A stretch of 64,000 bases of DNA from Janthinobacterium sp. LM6 (lineage in GTDB: Bacteria > Pseudomonadota > Gammaproteobacteria > Burkholderiales > Burkholderiaceae_D): positions 1,302,001 through 1,366,000 of the forward strand of contig NZ_CP019510.1 in assembly GCF_002002885.1 (NCBI RefSeq), written 5' to 3'. The notes beneath the pieces are model-generated. The model worked only from the letters and a program-made list of their open reading frames with translations, was not told where the DNA came from and did no database searches. The position numbers and the translations under genes were made by a program. Position 1 is the first letter of the stretch; each line of letters begins with the position of its first letter. Below are positions 1-8,850 of this stretch, one piece after another.

Positions 1-1333
<1,333 letters not shown>

Positions 1334-1480
1334 ACCTTAGCAGGTACAGAGGATGAGAAAGTACATGTTGCGTGAATGTTGATCGCAATCATTACCCAAG
1401 TAATACCTCAATACATAATCCTACTTCTTCCAGATTCATGGCTTTGTCGTCCTACAGGAGACAAATGCCGGTACAAGTTA

Positions 1481-1596
1481 TGCCTGATGACCATAGCAAG
1501 TTGGTCCCACCCCTTCCCATCCCGAACAGGACCGTGAAACAACTTTGCGCCGATGATAGTGCTGCAACCAGTGTGAAAGTAGGTTATCGTCAGGCT
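1481..1596 (+). rRNA. rrf: 5S ribosomal RNA
   Basis: The ends TGCCTGA and TCAGGC pair as helix I, and the interior carries the usual 5S core (CCCATCCCGAACAGG). It lies about 150 bases after the 23S end and just before a rho-independent terminator. The same sequence recurs at 29448-29563. Confidence 0.95.
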
Positions 1597-1616
1597 TGTT
1601 ATTCGCAGTAAGAGAA

Positions 1617-1648
1617 AAACCCGTCAAGCAATTGGCGGGTTTTTTTTC
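1617..1648 (+). terminator. rRNA operon terminator
   Basis: AACCCGTCAA and TTGGCGGGTT form a hairpin with a GCAA loop, followed by a run of T. The same terminator ends the second rRNA operon at 29584-29615. Confidence 0.9.
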
Positions 1649-1689
1649 GTCTGGCGCTTTGTTGGTGACTTTGATGCTGATAACATGCG

Positions 1690-1717
1690 AAAAAAAGGCA
1701 GCGCTGCGCGCTGCCTT
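1690..1717 (-). terminator. Rho-independent terminator of the rtcR-side minus strand unit
   Basis: A GGCAGCG/CGCTGCC hairpin is flanked on the plus strand by a run of A, which reads as a T tract on the minus strand. It sits 14 bases past the stop of the minus-strand pseudogene. A nearly identical element occurs at 29708-29736, downstream of uraH, so each faces the end of an rRNA operon. Confidence 0.75.
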
Positions 1718-1730
1718 TACTGGCTGACGC

Positions 1731-2274
1731 TCAGTTTTCCTGCAAAACTTGGCGGAACAGCTCGTTCAACGCCTCCATGCCCCCGGATTTTTCTTCCTTT
1801 TCCAGACTGAAATGCTCCAGCCTGGCCAAATCAGATAGCCGCGGTAATTCGTCTTGGCCATGCTGCGGTAATGATAAATTCCCTTTTCCAGTGCGTAGAC
1901 GGTATCGAGCAAGGCCTGGATGCCCATCCTGAAACCGCATTTTTCCATATATCGGATCGGCGACTGTATCCATTCGATGACGGCAGGATTGGAGCGCCAG
2001 AAGAGCTGCAGCGCCTTGCGCACATCCCAGCCATTCAAATCGATATCATCGACGATCGGATATTCGATGACGTCGCGCTTGTCTTCCAGGTCGACGCTCA
2101 GATACCAGTCTTGCGGGCGCGCGTAGATAAAACGCACATCGAAGTCGTTGTTCGGCGAGGCAAATCCCGGGCGCGGCTGCCCGATTCAATCGCCATTAAA
2201 ATCCGCACGCCTTCCTTCTTTTCCACGGCCGCCAGGCGACGCATGATCTCTACTCGTATTTCTTCTGGAATCAT
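1731..2274 (-). pseudogene. Broken nucleotidyltransferase (COG3541-like, RNA-repair associated)
   Basis: The minus strand encodes fragments of a predicted DNA-polymerase-beta-type nucleotidyltransferase in three frames. The first fragment starts at 2274 (MIPEEIRVEIMRRL) and ends in ESGSRA. A one-base loss within the CCCGGG run at 2166-2171 then moves the frame to GFASPNNDFDVRFIYARPQD, which carries the family's DFDVRF metal-binding signature. After YRGYL (about 1834) the frame jumps again to LARLEHFSLEKEEKSGGMEA and the C-terminal ALNELFRQVLQEN. The KYFYVLRP-type middle region expected in this family is absent, so an internal deletion is inferred. The gene follows rtcR on the same strand, and such nucleotidyltransferases are known neighbours of rtc RNA-repair genes. 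The family assignment is from memory of the motifs; the broken frames are seen directly. Confidence 0.8.
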
Positions 2275-2286
2275 CGTTCTCTCTTC

Positions 2287-3900
2287 TTAGTTGCTTGAGG
2301 ACACTTTATCCCAGTCGAGGGTAAAGCGGGCCAGGAATTTCTTGAGCCGGTCCGCATCGTTCGGCCTGGCTTTCGCTTCGCGCGAGACGGCATACAAGGT
2401 ACGGCCTGCATCGGACAGGCTGTTCGATTCTCGGCATACCTTGATCACTGCCTGCAGCTGCAGCGCATCGAACAGGTCGAGTTGCGCGCTTGCTGGCTCT
2501 CCCATGATTTCTGCCAAATCCACTTCCGGATTATCATTCTGAGTAACATGATGTTGCCACATGCGTTTCAGGCGCTTGATCTCTTCGTCGACCACGCCAT
2601 CCGTGATGCGGCCCGCCTCGGACAAGGTGGCCAGGCGCGTGACAGACGCGGACAAATCGCGGAAATTGCCTTTCCAGGCGGAGGTGGGCAGGGTGGCAAA
2701 GCGCATGAAGCGTTCGCGCGCTTCCTTGTTGAAGCGCACTCGTTCCCCCGTCTCGGCGCTGTATTGTGCCAGCTGGTATTCCAGGTTCGGCTCGATGTCT
2801 TCCGGCCGCTGCGCCAGGCCCGGCAATTCGTAGGTCCACAGGTTGATGCGCGCATACAGGTCTTCGCGGAAGCGGCCGGCCATCACTTCTTTGCCCAGGT
2901 CGCGGTTGGTGCCGGCGATCAGCTGGAAGTCGCTCTGCACCTCCGTATCGGCACCGACGGGAAAGAAGCGCTTTTCTTCAATGGCTTTCAATAGCATGGC
3001 CTGTTCATCGAGTCCCAGTTCGCCAATTTCATCAAGAAACAGCAGTCCCTTGTGCGCGCTGCGCAGCAAGCCGGGACGATCCGCGCCCGCGCCCGTGAAT
3101 GCGCCCTTGATATGGCCGAACAGGGTGGATGCGGCGCCGTCGCCGTGCAGGGTGGCGCAATTGAGGTCGATGAATTTTCCGTCGATCTGGTGGCGCGATT
3201 TTTTCAGTTCATACACGCGGCGCGCGAGGAAGGATTTGCCGGCACCGGTAGGCCCCATCAGCAGCATGGGGGCTTTCGATTTAATGGCGACGCGCTCGAT
3301 TTCATCGATCATGCCGTTGAATTTTGCATTGCGCGTGGCGATGCCGGACTTCAGGAAGGCCACGCCTTCAGCCTGCTCGCGCGTAAAACGCTGTGCGATC
3401 TGATCGTAGCGCGACAGATCGAGATCGATCAATGCGTAGCTGCCGGGATTGCCGGTGGCCTGGCGCTTCGGCGGCGACGTTTGTACGAGACGGCCAGGAA
3501 AATAGCGCGCTTCCGTCATCAGGAACATGCATATCTGCACCACGTGGCTGCCGGTGGTGATGTGAATCCAGTAGTCTTCCTTGTCCGGATCGAAGGGGTA
3601 GCTATTGGCAAAATCATAGAGCGCGCCATATACATTCTCGAAGTCCCAGGCATCGCTGATAGGCAGTTCATGGGAGATCAGTCTGGTTTCCGGCGAGACG
3701 CTGGCAATATCCTGCGACACCTGGCGTACCAGGTTGTCGAACTGGCTGCCCGCGTACAGCAACTCGAAGCGGTCGATGATCTTGTCCTCGTGCTGGGTCA
3801 GGGCGATGCTGGGGCGCCACTTTTCCCAGCGTGCCGCTCCCCTGCCATTGTCGAGCTGCGTGCCGAGAAAACCGATGACGACGGTGCGTTTTGCTTGCAT
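2287..3900 (-). CDS. rtcR: RtcR, sigma-54-dependent activator of the RNA repair operon
   Basis: This 537-residue protein is a bacterial enhancer-binding protein. Residues 1-185 form the CARF-type sensory domain typical of RtcR (start MQAKRTVVIGFLGTQLD; ITTGSHVVQICMF near 114-126). The AAA+ domain has Walker A GPTGAGKS (216-223), the sigma-54-contacting GAFTGA loop (266-271) and Walker B LLFLDEIGE (286-294). The C-terminus holds the DNA-binding part. RtcR of other bacteria is known to sense RNA-damage ligands and activate rtcBA. The gene diverges from the rsr-rtcB-rtcA unit, whose upstream region has a good -24/-12 promoter and a dyad. Length and motifs are normal, so the regulator looks functional although two accessory genes beside it are broken. 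Confidence 0.96.
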   Translation of the reverse strand: MQAKRTVVIGFLGTQLDNGRGAARWEKWRPSIALTQHEDKIIDRFELLYAGSQFDNLVRQVSQDIASVSPETRLISHELPISDAWDFENVYGALYDFANSYPFDPDKEDYWIHITTGSHVVQICMFLMTEARYFPGRLVQTSPPKRQATGNPGSYALIDLDLSRYDQIAQRFTREQAEGVAFLKSGIATRNAKFNGMIDEIERVAIKSKAPMLLMGPTGAGKSFLARRVYELKKSRHQIDGKFIDLNCATLHGDGAASTLFGHIKGAFTGAGADRPGLLRSAHKGLLFLDEIGELGLDEQAMLLKAIEEKRFFPVGADTEVQSDFQLIAGTNRDLGKEVMAGRFREDLYARINLWTYELPGLAQRPEDIEPNLEYQLAQYSAETGERVRFNKEARERFMRFATLPTSAWKGNFRDLSASVTRLATLSEAGRITDGVVDEEIKRLKRMWQHHVTQNDNPEVDLAEIMGEPASAQLDLFDALQLQAVIKVCRESNSLSDAGRTLYAVSREAKARPNDADRLKKFLARFTLDWDKVSSSN

Positions 3901-3957
3901 ATTTGGGATAAATATTTATCTTAAAAGATAATTGTATTCCAAATCGCAGTGATAGGG

Positions 3958-3989
3958 ATATTTTCAGTGAACAGCTTGTGTGAAAATAT
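3958..3989. promoter_or_regulatory. Inverted repeat, candidate RtcR upstream activator site
   Basis: ATATTTTCA and TGAAAATAT are perfect 9-base arms separated by 14 bases. The centre is about 94 bases upstream of the start expected from the -24/-12 promoter at 4041, a usual distance for an enhancer-binding protein site. Assignment to RtcR is inferred from position. Confidence 0.55.
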
Positions 3990-4040
3990 TATTTAATTAA
4001 ATCAATGAGTTATGGAAATTTTTGAGGAAATATTGAAAGC

Positions 4041-4056
4041 TGGCACAGCGCTTGCA
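4041..4056 (+). promoter_or_regulatory. Sigma-54 promoter (-24/-12) of the rsr-rtcBA unit
   Basis: TGGCACA-GCGC-TTGCA matches the sigma-54 consensus TGGCACR-N4-TTGCW exactly. It lies about 50 bases upstream of the rsr start codon. The divergent neighbour encodes the sigma-54 activator RtcR, so the functional match is strong. Confidence 0.88.
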
Positions 4057-4106
4057 ATAGAGGAGGTAGCAACGAGATAAACGTAGAGAGCAGAGAGGAA
4101 CGAAAA

Positions 4107-5664
4107 ATGGCCAACGCCCAGTTATTCCAGAGCGCGCAACAGACCGGAACCTTGCCAGCGGCGCTGGCACGCAATGCCGAAGGCGCGCCAGCGTATGCGC
4201 TGACGCCACGCCATCAGCTGGCACAGTATGCAGCCACGGGCTGCCTGAACACGACGTTTTATGCGACCGCCGAAGCGCAACTGGCAAAGGTGATCGAGCT
4301 GTGCCAGGCGGTCGAGCCGGCCTTCATCGCGCAGACGGCCGTGTACTGCCGCGAACGGGGCTACATGAAAGACATGCCGGCCTTGCTGGTGGCCGTGCTG
4401 GCGGGGCAGGGCGCCGCGGCATTTGCGCCGGCCTTTCAGCGCGTCATCAACAATGGCAAGATGCTGCGCAATTTCGTGCAAATCGTGCGTTCGGGCGTCA
4501 TCGGCCGCAAATCGCTGGGATCGCGTCCAAAAAAGCTGGTGCAGGCATGGCTGAACGGCGCTTCGGAACAAGCCTTGCTGGCCGCCGCCGTCGGTAACGC
4601 GCCATCGCTGGCTGACGTGGTCAAGATGGTGCACCCGAAACCGCAGGAAGCGTGGCGCGCCGCCTTCTTCGCATGGCTGATCGGCAAGCCGTACGATGCC
4701 GCGGCCTTGCCGCCGACGCTGGCCGCGTTCGAAGCTTACAAGCTTGATCCAGCGCAAACGATACCGGACGTGCCCTTCCAGATGCTGACGGCGCTGCCTT
4801 TGCGCGCGCAGGATTGGGCGCAGATCGCCCGCCAGGGCAGCTGGCAGATGGTGCGCATGAATCTGAATACCTTTGGCCGCCACGGCGTGTATGCGATAGC
4901 CGGCATGCCGGAGCTGATCGCCGCCAAGCTGCGCGATCCCGAGGCGATTGGCCGGGCACGGGTGTTTCCGTACCAGCTGATGTCGGCTTGCATGGCGGCC
5001 GGCGAGCACGTGCCGGCCGCTGGAACAGGCGCTGGAAATATCGCTGCTGAACGTGCCGCAGATCGCAGGCAAGGTGGTGGTGTGCCCCGACGTTTCCGGT
5101 TCGATGTCCTCGCCCGTCAGCGGTTTTCGCGGCAGCGCCACGTCCAGCGTGCGCTGCATCGATGTGGCGGCGCTGGTGGCGGCGGCCATGTTGCGCAAGA
5201 ATCCGGATGCTATGGTGCTGCCGTTCGAGCACAGCGTGGTGCAGTGCGGACTCGGCGCGGATGATAGCGTGATGAGCAACGCGGCCAGGCTGGCAGCCAT
5301 CGGTGGCGGCGGTACCAATTGCAGCGCGCCGCTGCTGCGCATGAACAGCAAGAAGGAGCTGGCCGACCTGGTGATTTATGTGTCCGATAACGAATCGTGG
5401 ATCGACGCCAAACGCAGCGGCGCCACGGCGACGATGGGACAGTGGAATGTCTTCAAGCAGCGCAATCCGCAAGCAAAGCTGGTGTGCATCGATATTGCGC
5501 CGCATGCCACCACGCAGGCGATGGAGCGCGAAGATATTCTGAATATCGGCGGTTTTTCCGACGACGTCTTCAAAATCATCGCCGCCTTTGCGGCCGGACG
5601 GCTGGATCCCGCCCACTGGGTGGGAGAAATCGCCGCCGTCGATATCGCAGCACCAGGTTGTTGA
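4107..5664 (+). pseudogene. rsr: Frameshifted rsr (Ro60/TROVE and vWA domain RNA-binding protein)
   Basis: The intact protein would be a Ro60 homologue, a ring-shaped binder of Y RNAs and misfolded RNAs. The first part (4107 to about 5013) reads as a TROVE domain (PRHQLAQYAATGCLNTTFYA; MLRNFVQIVRSGVIGRKSLG). The second part is a von Willebrand A domain with the MIDAS motif PDVSGSMSS, in the next frame, up to 5664. The switch falls near 5010-5022, where EHVP in frame one should continue as PLEQALEISLLNVPQIAGK in the other frame. One extra or two missing bases explain it. The start has a good ribosome site (AGAGAGGAA). Both halves otherwise look conserved, so the lesion is recent or a sequencing error. 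The gene is first in the sigma-54 unit, ahead of the structured RNA array and rtcBA. Confidence 0.85.
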
Positions 5665-5670
5665 AACAAA

Positions 5671-5727
5671 GCGCATGAATGCGGACAGGACTACATAACA
5701 GACGTCTTGTCCAAGCTTGTCATGCGC
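5671..5727 (+). ncRNA. Structured RNA unit 1 of the rsr-rtcB intergenic array
   Basis: Outer arms GCGCATGA (5671-5678) and TCATGCGC (5720-5727) pair perfectly. An internal loop (ATGC on the 5' side, AAGCTTG on the 3' side) follows. Inner arms GGACAGGAC (5683-5691) and GTCTTGTCC (5704-5712) pair with one G-U, closing a loop that begins TACAT. Architecture and loop motifs match units 2 and 3 although the stem bases differ. Likely a Y-RNA-like element, inferred from its position beside the Ro60 homologue. Confidence 0.65.
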
Positions 5728-5735
5728 CGCAGTGC

Positions 5736-5828
5736 CCCGAATGCCGACAGGATTACATCGATCAGCCGCTTCAAACCGGCCTGGCAGGCGCAGTGCGTCT
5801 GCCAGAAATCCTGTCCCGCCTTGTCGGG
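5736..5828 (+). ncRNA. Structured RNA unit 2 of the rsr-rtcB intergenic array
   Basis: Outer arms CCCGA (5736-5740) and TCGGG (5824-5828) pair. The internal loop has ATGCC on the 5' side and CCGCCTTG on the 3' side. Inner arms GACAGGATT (5746-5754) and AATCCTGTC (5807-5815) pair perfectly. The apical part is larger than in unit 1. It has a GCCG/CGGC hairpin whose loop contains TTCAAAC, which resembles a tRNA T-loop, and an 11-base-pair hairpin (5781-5791 with 5795-5805, loop AGT). A tRNA-like apical module is what one expects of bacterial Y RNAs; that identification is inference. Confidence 0.65.
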
Positions 5829-5837
5829 TTGTCGTAC

Positions 5838-5906
5838 TGATGAATGCCGGTGGAACTACATCCTGGGCCGATGCGTCGGCAGCTGTTTCACCAACCCTTG
5901 TCATCA
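5838..5906 (+). ncRNA. Structured RNA unit 3 of the rsr-rtcB intergenic array
   Basis: Outer arms TGATGA (5838-5843) and TCATCA (5901-5906) pair. The internal loop has ATGCC on the 5' side and AACCCTTG on the 3' side. Inner arms GGTGGAAC (5849-5856) and GTTTCACC (5885-5892) pair with one G-U. The loop begins TACAT, as in unit 1, and contains a GCCGA/TCGGC hairpin. It ends 30 bases before the rtcB start codon. Confidence 0.62.
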
Positions 5907-5936
5907 CCCTCTATACAATAGAAGAAGAGAATAGCG

Positions 5937-7172
5937 ATGAAAAACGAAGAATACGAAGTCCTGCATACCGAAGGCAGCCGTCCCGTGAAAATGTGGACGC
6001 GTGGCGTGCCTGTCGAAGAAGCGGCTAAAAAACAACTGCGCAACACGGCGACCCTGCCGTTCATTTACAAGCATATCGCCGTTATGCCCGACGTTCACCT
6101 GGGTAAAGGGTCGACCATCGGCAGCGTGATTCCCACCCTCGGCGCCGTGATTCCGGCCGCCGTGGGCGTGGATATCGGTTGCGGCATGATGGCGGCGAAA
6201 ACCACGCTGACGGCGAATGATCTGCCCGATAACCTGGGACCGCTGCGCAGCGCCATCGAGCGCGCCATTCCGCACGGGATGTCGCCGAAGACGCGCGGCC
6301 ACCGGGGCCGCGACGAGGGTTCCTGGCATACGCCGCCCTCGGTGGTCGACGCCGCGTGGCTGCAATTGAAAGATGAATTCGACGCCATCTGCCTGAAAAC
6401 GCCGAAGCTGAAAAACACGAACAATTATCGTCACCTGGGAACCCTGGGCAGCGGTAACCACTTCGTCGAAGTGTGCCTCGATGAACAGGGTTCCGTGTGG
6501 TTCATGCTGCATTCCGGTTCGCGCGGTGTGGGCAATGCCATCGGCACCCATTTCATCGAACTGGCCAAGCAGGATATGCGCACCCACTTCATCAACCTGC
6601 CCGACCAGGATTTGGCTTACCTGGCCGAGGGAACGCAGCATTACGACGATTACGTGGAAGCGGTGGGCTGGGCCCAGCGTTTCGCCCGCAACAACCGCGA
6701 AGTGATGATGCAAAACCTGATCGCCGCCGTGCGCACCGTCATCCACAAGCCGTTCCAGACGCATGTGGAGGCCGTCAACTGCCACCATAACTATGTGCAG
6801 AAGGAACATCACTTCGGCAAGGACGTGTTGATCACGCGCAAGGGCGCTGTCTCGGCCCGCGCCGGAGAATTGGGCATCATTCCCGGCTCCATGGGCGCGA
6901 AGAGCTTTATCGTGCGCGGCAAGGGCAATGCAGACAGTTTCCATAGCTGCAGCCACGGTGCGGGACGTACGATGAGCCGCACGGAAGCGAAGCGGCGCTT
7001 CAACCTGGATGACCAGATACGCGCCACGCAAGGCGTGGAATGCCGCAAGGATGAAAACGTGATCGATGAAATTCCGATGGCCTACAAGGATATCGATGCG
7101 GTGATGCTGGCGCAGCGCGAGCTGGTCGATGTCGTGCATATCCTGAAGCAGGTCGTCTGCGTCAAAGGTTAA
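5937..7172 (+). CDS. rtcB: RtcB, GTP-dependent tRNA/RNA-splicing ligase
   Basis: RtcB joins RNA ends carrying a 2',3'-cyclic or 3' phosphate to 5'-OH ends, using GTP and manganese. The 411-residue protein has the full set of family motifs. These are GVDIGCG (77-83), GTLGSGNHF (168-176), HSGSRG (192-197) and CSHGAGR (338-344), with His340 as the expected guanylylated residue. Length is close to the usual 400-410. The start follows a purine-rich GAAGAAGAGAA site. It is followed 16 bases later by rtcA and is probably cotranscribed with rsr and the structured RNA from the sigma-54 promoter at 4041. All motif residues are intact, unlike rsr. Confidence 0.97.
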   Translation: MKNEEYEVLHTEGSRPVKMWTRGVPVEEAAKKQLRNTATLPFIYKHIAVMPDVHLGKGSTIGSVIPTLGAVIPAAVGVDIGCGMMAAKTTLTANDLPDNLGPLRSAIERAIPHGMSPKTRGHRGRDEGSWHTPPSVVDAAWLQLKDEFDAICLKTPKLKNTNNYRHLGTLGSGNHFVEVCLDEQGSVWFMLHSGSRGVGNAIGTHFIELAKQDMRTHFINLPDQDLAYLAEGTQHYDDYVEAVGWAQRFARNNREVMMQNLIAAVRTVIHKPFQTHVEAVNCHHNYVQKEHHFGKDVLITRKGAVSARAGELGIIPGSMGAKSFIVRGKGNADSFHSCSHGAGRTMSRTEAKRRFNLDDQIRATQGVECRKDENVIDEIPMAYKDIDAVMLAQRELVDVVHILKQVVCVKG

Positions 7173-7188
7173 TAAAGAGAAAGTACAG

Positions 7189-8208
7189 ATGATAGAAATT
7201 GATGGAGCGCAAGGTGAAGGCGGCGGACAGATTTTACGTTCGGCGCTGAGCCTGTCGATGATTACGGGGCAACCGTTTCGGCTGATTAACATTCGCGCGG
7301 GGCGGGAAAAACCCGGCTTGCTGCGCCAGCATCTGCTGGCCGTGCAGGCGGCAGCCGCCATTTGCGGGGCGCGCACGACGCCGGTGGCGCTGCGCGCGTC
7401 GAGCCTGGAATTCGTGCCCGGCCCCATACGCGGCGGCGATTACCGCTTCGCCATCGGCAGCGCCGGCAGTTGCACCCTGGTGCTGCAAACCCTGTTGCCG
7501 GCCCTGCTGCATGCGGATGAGCCATCCACCGTGCGCATCAGCGGCGGCACGCACAATGCCATGGCGCCGCCCGTGCATTTCCTGCAGCGCGCGTATGGCC
7601 GCATCCTGGAACAGATGGGCGCCGAGGTGGAGATTACGCAGCAGCGCTATGGCTTTCATCCCGCAGGCGGCGGCGAGGTGCTGGCCACCGTGCAACCGTG
7701 CCAGCGCCTGCGGCCCATCGCATTGCTGCAGCGCGGCGAAAGGAAGGCCGGGTATGCGGAAAGCGTGGTGGCGGGCGTGCATGTGCAAGTGGCGCAGCGC
7801 GAGCTCGAGCGTGTCGCCGGCGGCATGGGCTGGAGCGGCAAGCAGCTGCGCCTCGTCGGCTTGCCGGCGGAGCAGGGACCGGGCAATGTCCTGCTGTTGA
7901 CTTTAGAGCATGAGCATGTCACGGAAGTGTTTACGTCTTTCGGAGAAAAGCACTTGCTGGCCGAAACCGTGGCCAAGCGCCTGTTGAACGAGGTGCGCAG
8001 CTATCTCAAGACGGACGCGGCCGTCGGCGAGCACCTGGCCGACCAGCTCTTGCTGCCCATGGCGCTGGCGGGTGGCGGTACCTTCAGTTGCAACAAGGTG
8101 TCGCAGCATGCGCTGACGAATGCGGACGTGATTGCCCGATTTTTGCCCGTGCGTATCACTTTCGAGCAGCAGGCGCGCGGCAGCATCTGCACGGTGTCTG
8201 CCGCCTGA
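7189..8208 (+). CDS. rtcA: RtcA, RNA 3'-terminal phosphate cyclase
   Basis: RtcA uses ATP to convert RNA 3' phosphates to 2',3'-cyclic phosphates, making substrates for RtcB. The 339-residue protein starts IDGAQGEGGGQILRSALSLS, a family hallmark. It contains HNAMAPPVHFL (122-132) and HPAGGGEV (157-164), and ends with SQHALTNADV. His307 there corresponds to the adenylylated histidine of the E. coli enzyme. The start codon lies 16 bases after the rtcB stop behind AAAGAGAAAG, consistent with one operon. No lesion is seen. Confidence 0.97.
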   Translation: MIEIDGAQGEGGGQILRSALSLSMITGQPFRLINIRAGREKPGLLRQHLLAVQAAAAICGARTTPVALRASSLEFVPGPIRGGDYRFAIGSAGSCTLVLQTLLPALLHADEPSTVRISGGTHNAMAPPVHFLQRAYGRILEQMGAEVEITQQRYGFHPAGGGEVLATVQPCQRLRPIALLQRGERKAGYAESVVAGVHVQVAQRELERVAGGMGWSGKQLRLVGLPAEQGPGNVLLLTLEHEHVTEVFTSFGEKHLLAETVAKRLLNEVRSYLKTDAAVGEHLADQLLLPMALAGGGTFSCNKVSQHALTNADVIARFLPVRITFEQQARGSICTVSAA

Positions 8209-8239
8209 CGCGCGCGGTGACACAACGACCTGTTGCAGC

Positions 8240-8256
8240 TGTTCCAAATTGATACA
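8240..8256. promoter_or_regulatory. Candidate activator dyad (TGTTCCA-N3-TGATACA)
   Basis: An imperfect dyad with half site TGTTCCA, three bases, then TGATACA. The same geometry appears at 13067 and 23807. It lies about 65 bases upstream of the start expected from the sigma-54 promoter at 8286. Binding by the activator at 21763-23751 is inferred. Confidence 0.45.
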
Positions 8257-8285
8257 TGGCCGGCCGGATGTGGGGCATATGTGCA

Positions 8286-8301
8286 TGGCATGGCATTTGC
8301 T
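8286..8301 (+). promoter_or_regulatory. Sigma-54 promoter of the cytochrome c gene
   Basis: TGGCATG-GCAT-TTGCT has the GG and GC dinucleotides at the required -24/-12 spacing. It lies 38 bases upstream of the PedF-like start codon, in the 131-base gap after rtcA. Confidence 0.7.
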
Positions 8302-8339
8302 CTTCTTGGATATTCACTAAAAAAACCAAGGAGACCAGC

Positions 8340-8825
8340 ATGACCTATTCCATCCGTACCCTGCTCGGCGTGGCCGCCGCCGGCGCCGTTGCCCTCACTT
8401 CCCTGCTGACCTTGCCTCATGCCTATGCGCACGGCAATGTCACGCCGCAAGGCGTCGATACCACGGGTTTGCCCAAGGTGGGCGACAAGTGGCTCGAACA
8501 AAATCCGTATCGGGGCAACAAACTGGCCTTGATGGTGGGCACCTCGGCCTACAACCAGAATTGCGCCCGCTGCCACGGCATCGAAGCCATCTCGGGCGGC
8601 ATCGCGCCGGACTTGCGCCAGCTGGACCGCGATTGTTTCGGTATCAAGAATGAAACAAAGAAACAGGCGTGCTACAAGGAAACGGACAATTACTACCTCA
8701 CCACCATTCGCCACGGTAAAGTGCGCAATGGCGCCGTGTACATGCCGCCGTTCGAAGGCGTGTTCAACCAGGAAGCCATGTGGGCCATCAAGACCTACCT
8801 GGAAACGCGCCGCGAATCGAATTAA
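8340..8825 (+). CDS. pedF: Periplasmic cytochrome c, PedF-like (cytochrome c-550)
   Basis: This 161-residue protein has a Sec signal peptide (1-30, ending in HAYA) and one haem-binding motif CARCH at 75-79, followed by HGIEAISGGIAPDLR. A second half region has MPPF, which can supply the axial methionine. It matches the cytochrome c-550 PedF type, the known electron acceptor of quinoprotein ethanol dehydrogenases. The chosen start has an AAGGAG site 5 bases upstream (AAGGAGACCAGC then ATG). It precedes the binding-protein gene by 25 bases and is probably cotranscribed with it. Role as electron acceptor for the PQQ enzyme at 15402 is inferred from family and context. Confidence 0.85.
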   Translation: MTYSIRTLLGVAAAGAVALTSLLTLPHAYAHGNVTPQGVDTTGLPKVGDKWLEQNPYRGNKLALMVGTSAYNQNCARCHGIEAISGGIAPDLRQLDRDCFGIKNETKKQACYKETDNYYLTTIRHGKVRNGAVYMPPFEGVFNQEAMWAIKTYLETRRESN

Positions 8826-8850
8826 GTCGAACTGATCACCAAGGAGTCCC

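Noticed and set aside
4107-5264. Taking the 385-codon frame as a complete rsr gene
   Set aside because: After about residue 300 the translation loses all similarity and becomes Arg/Gly-rich, while the true continuation is in the next frame.
4122-5907. Two long minus-strand frames over rsr and the RNA array
   Set aside because: They have no recognisable domains and lie opposite conserved TROVE and vWA coding sequence; shadow frames.
5671-5934. Short plus-strand frames across the rsr-rtcB gap (for example 5707-5934)
   Set aside because: No ribosome site, no homology, and the sequence is better explained by three paired RNA units.
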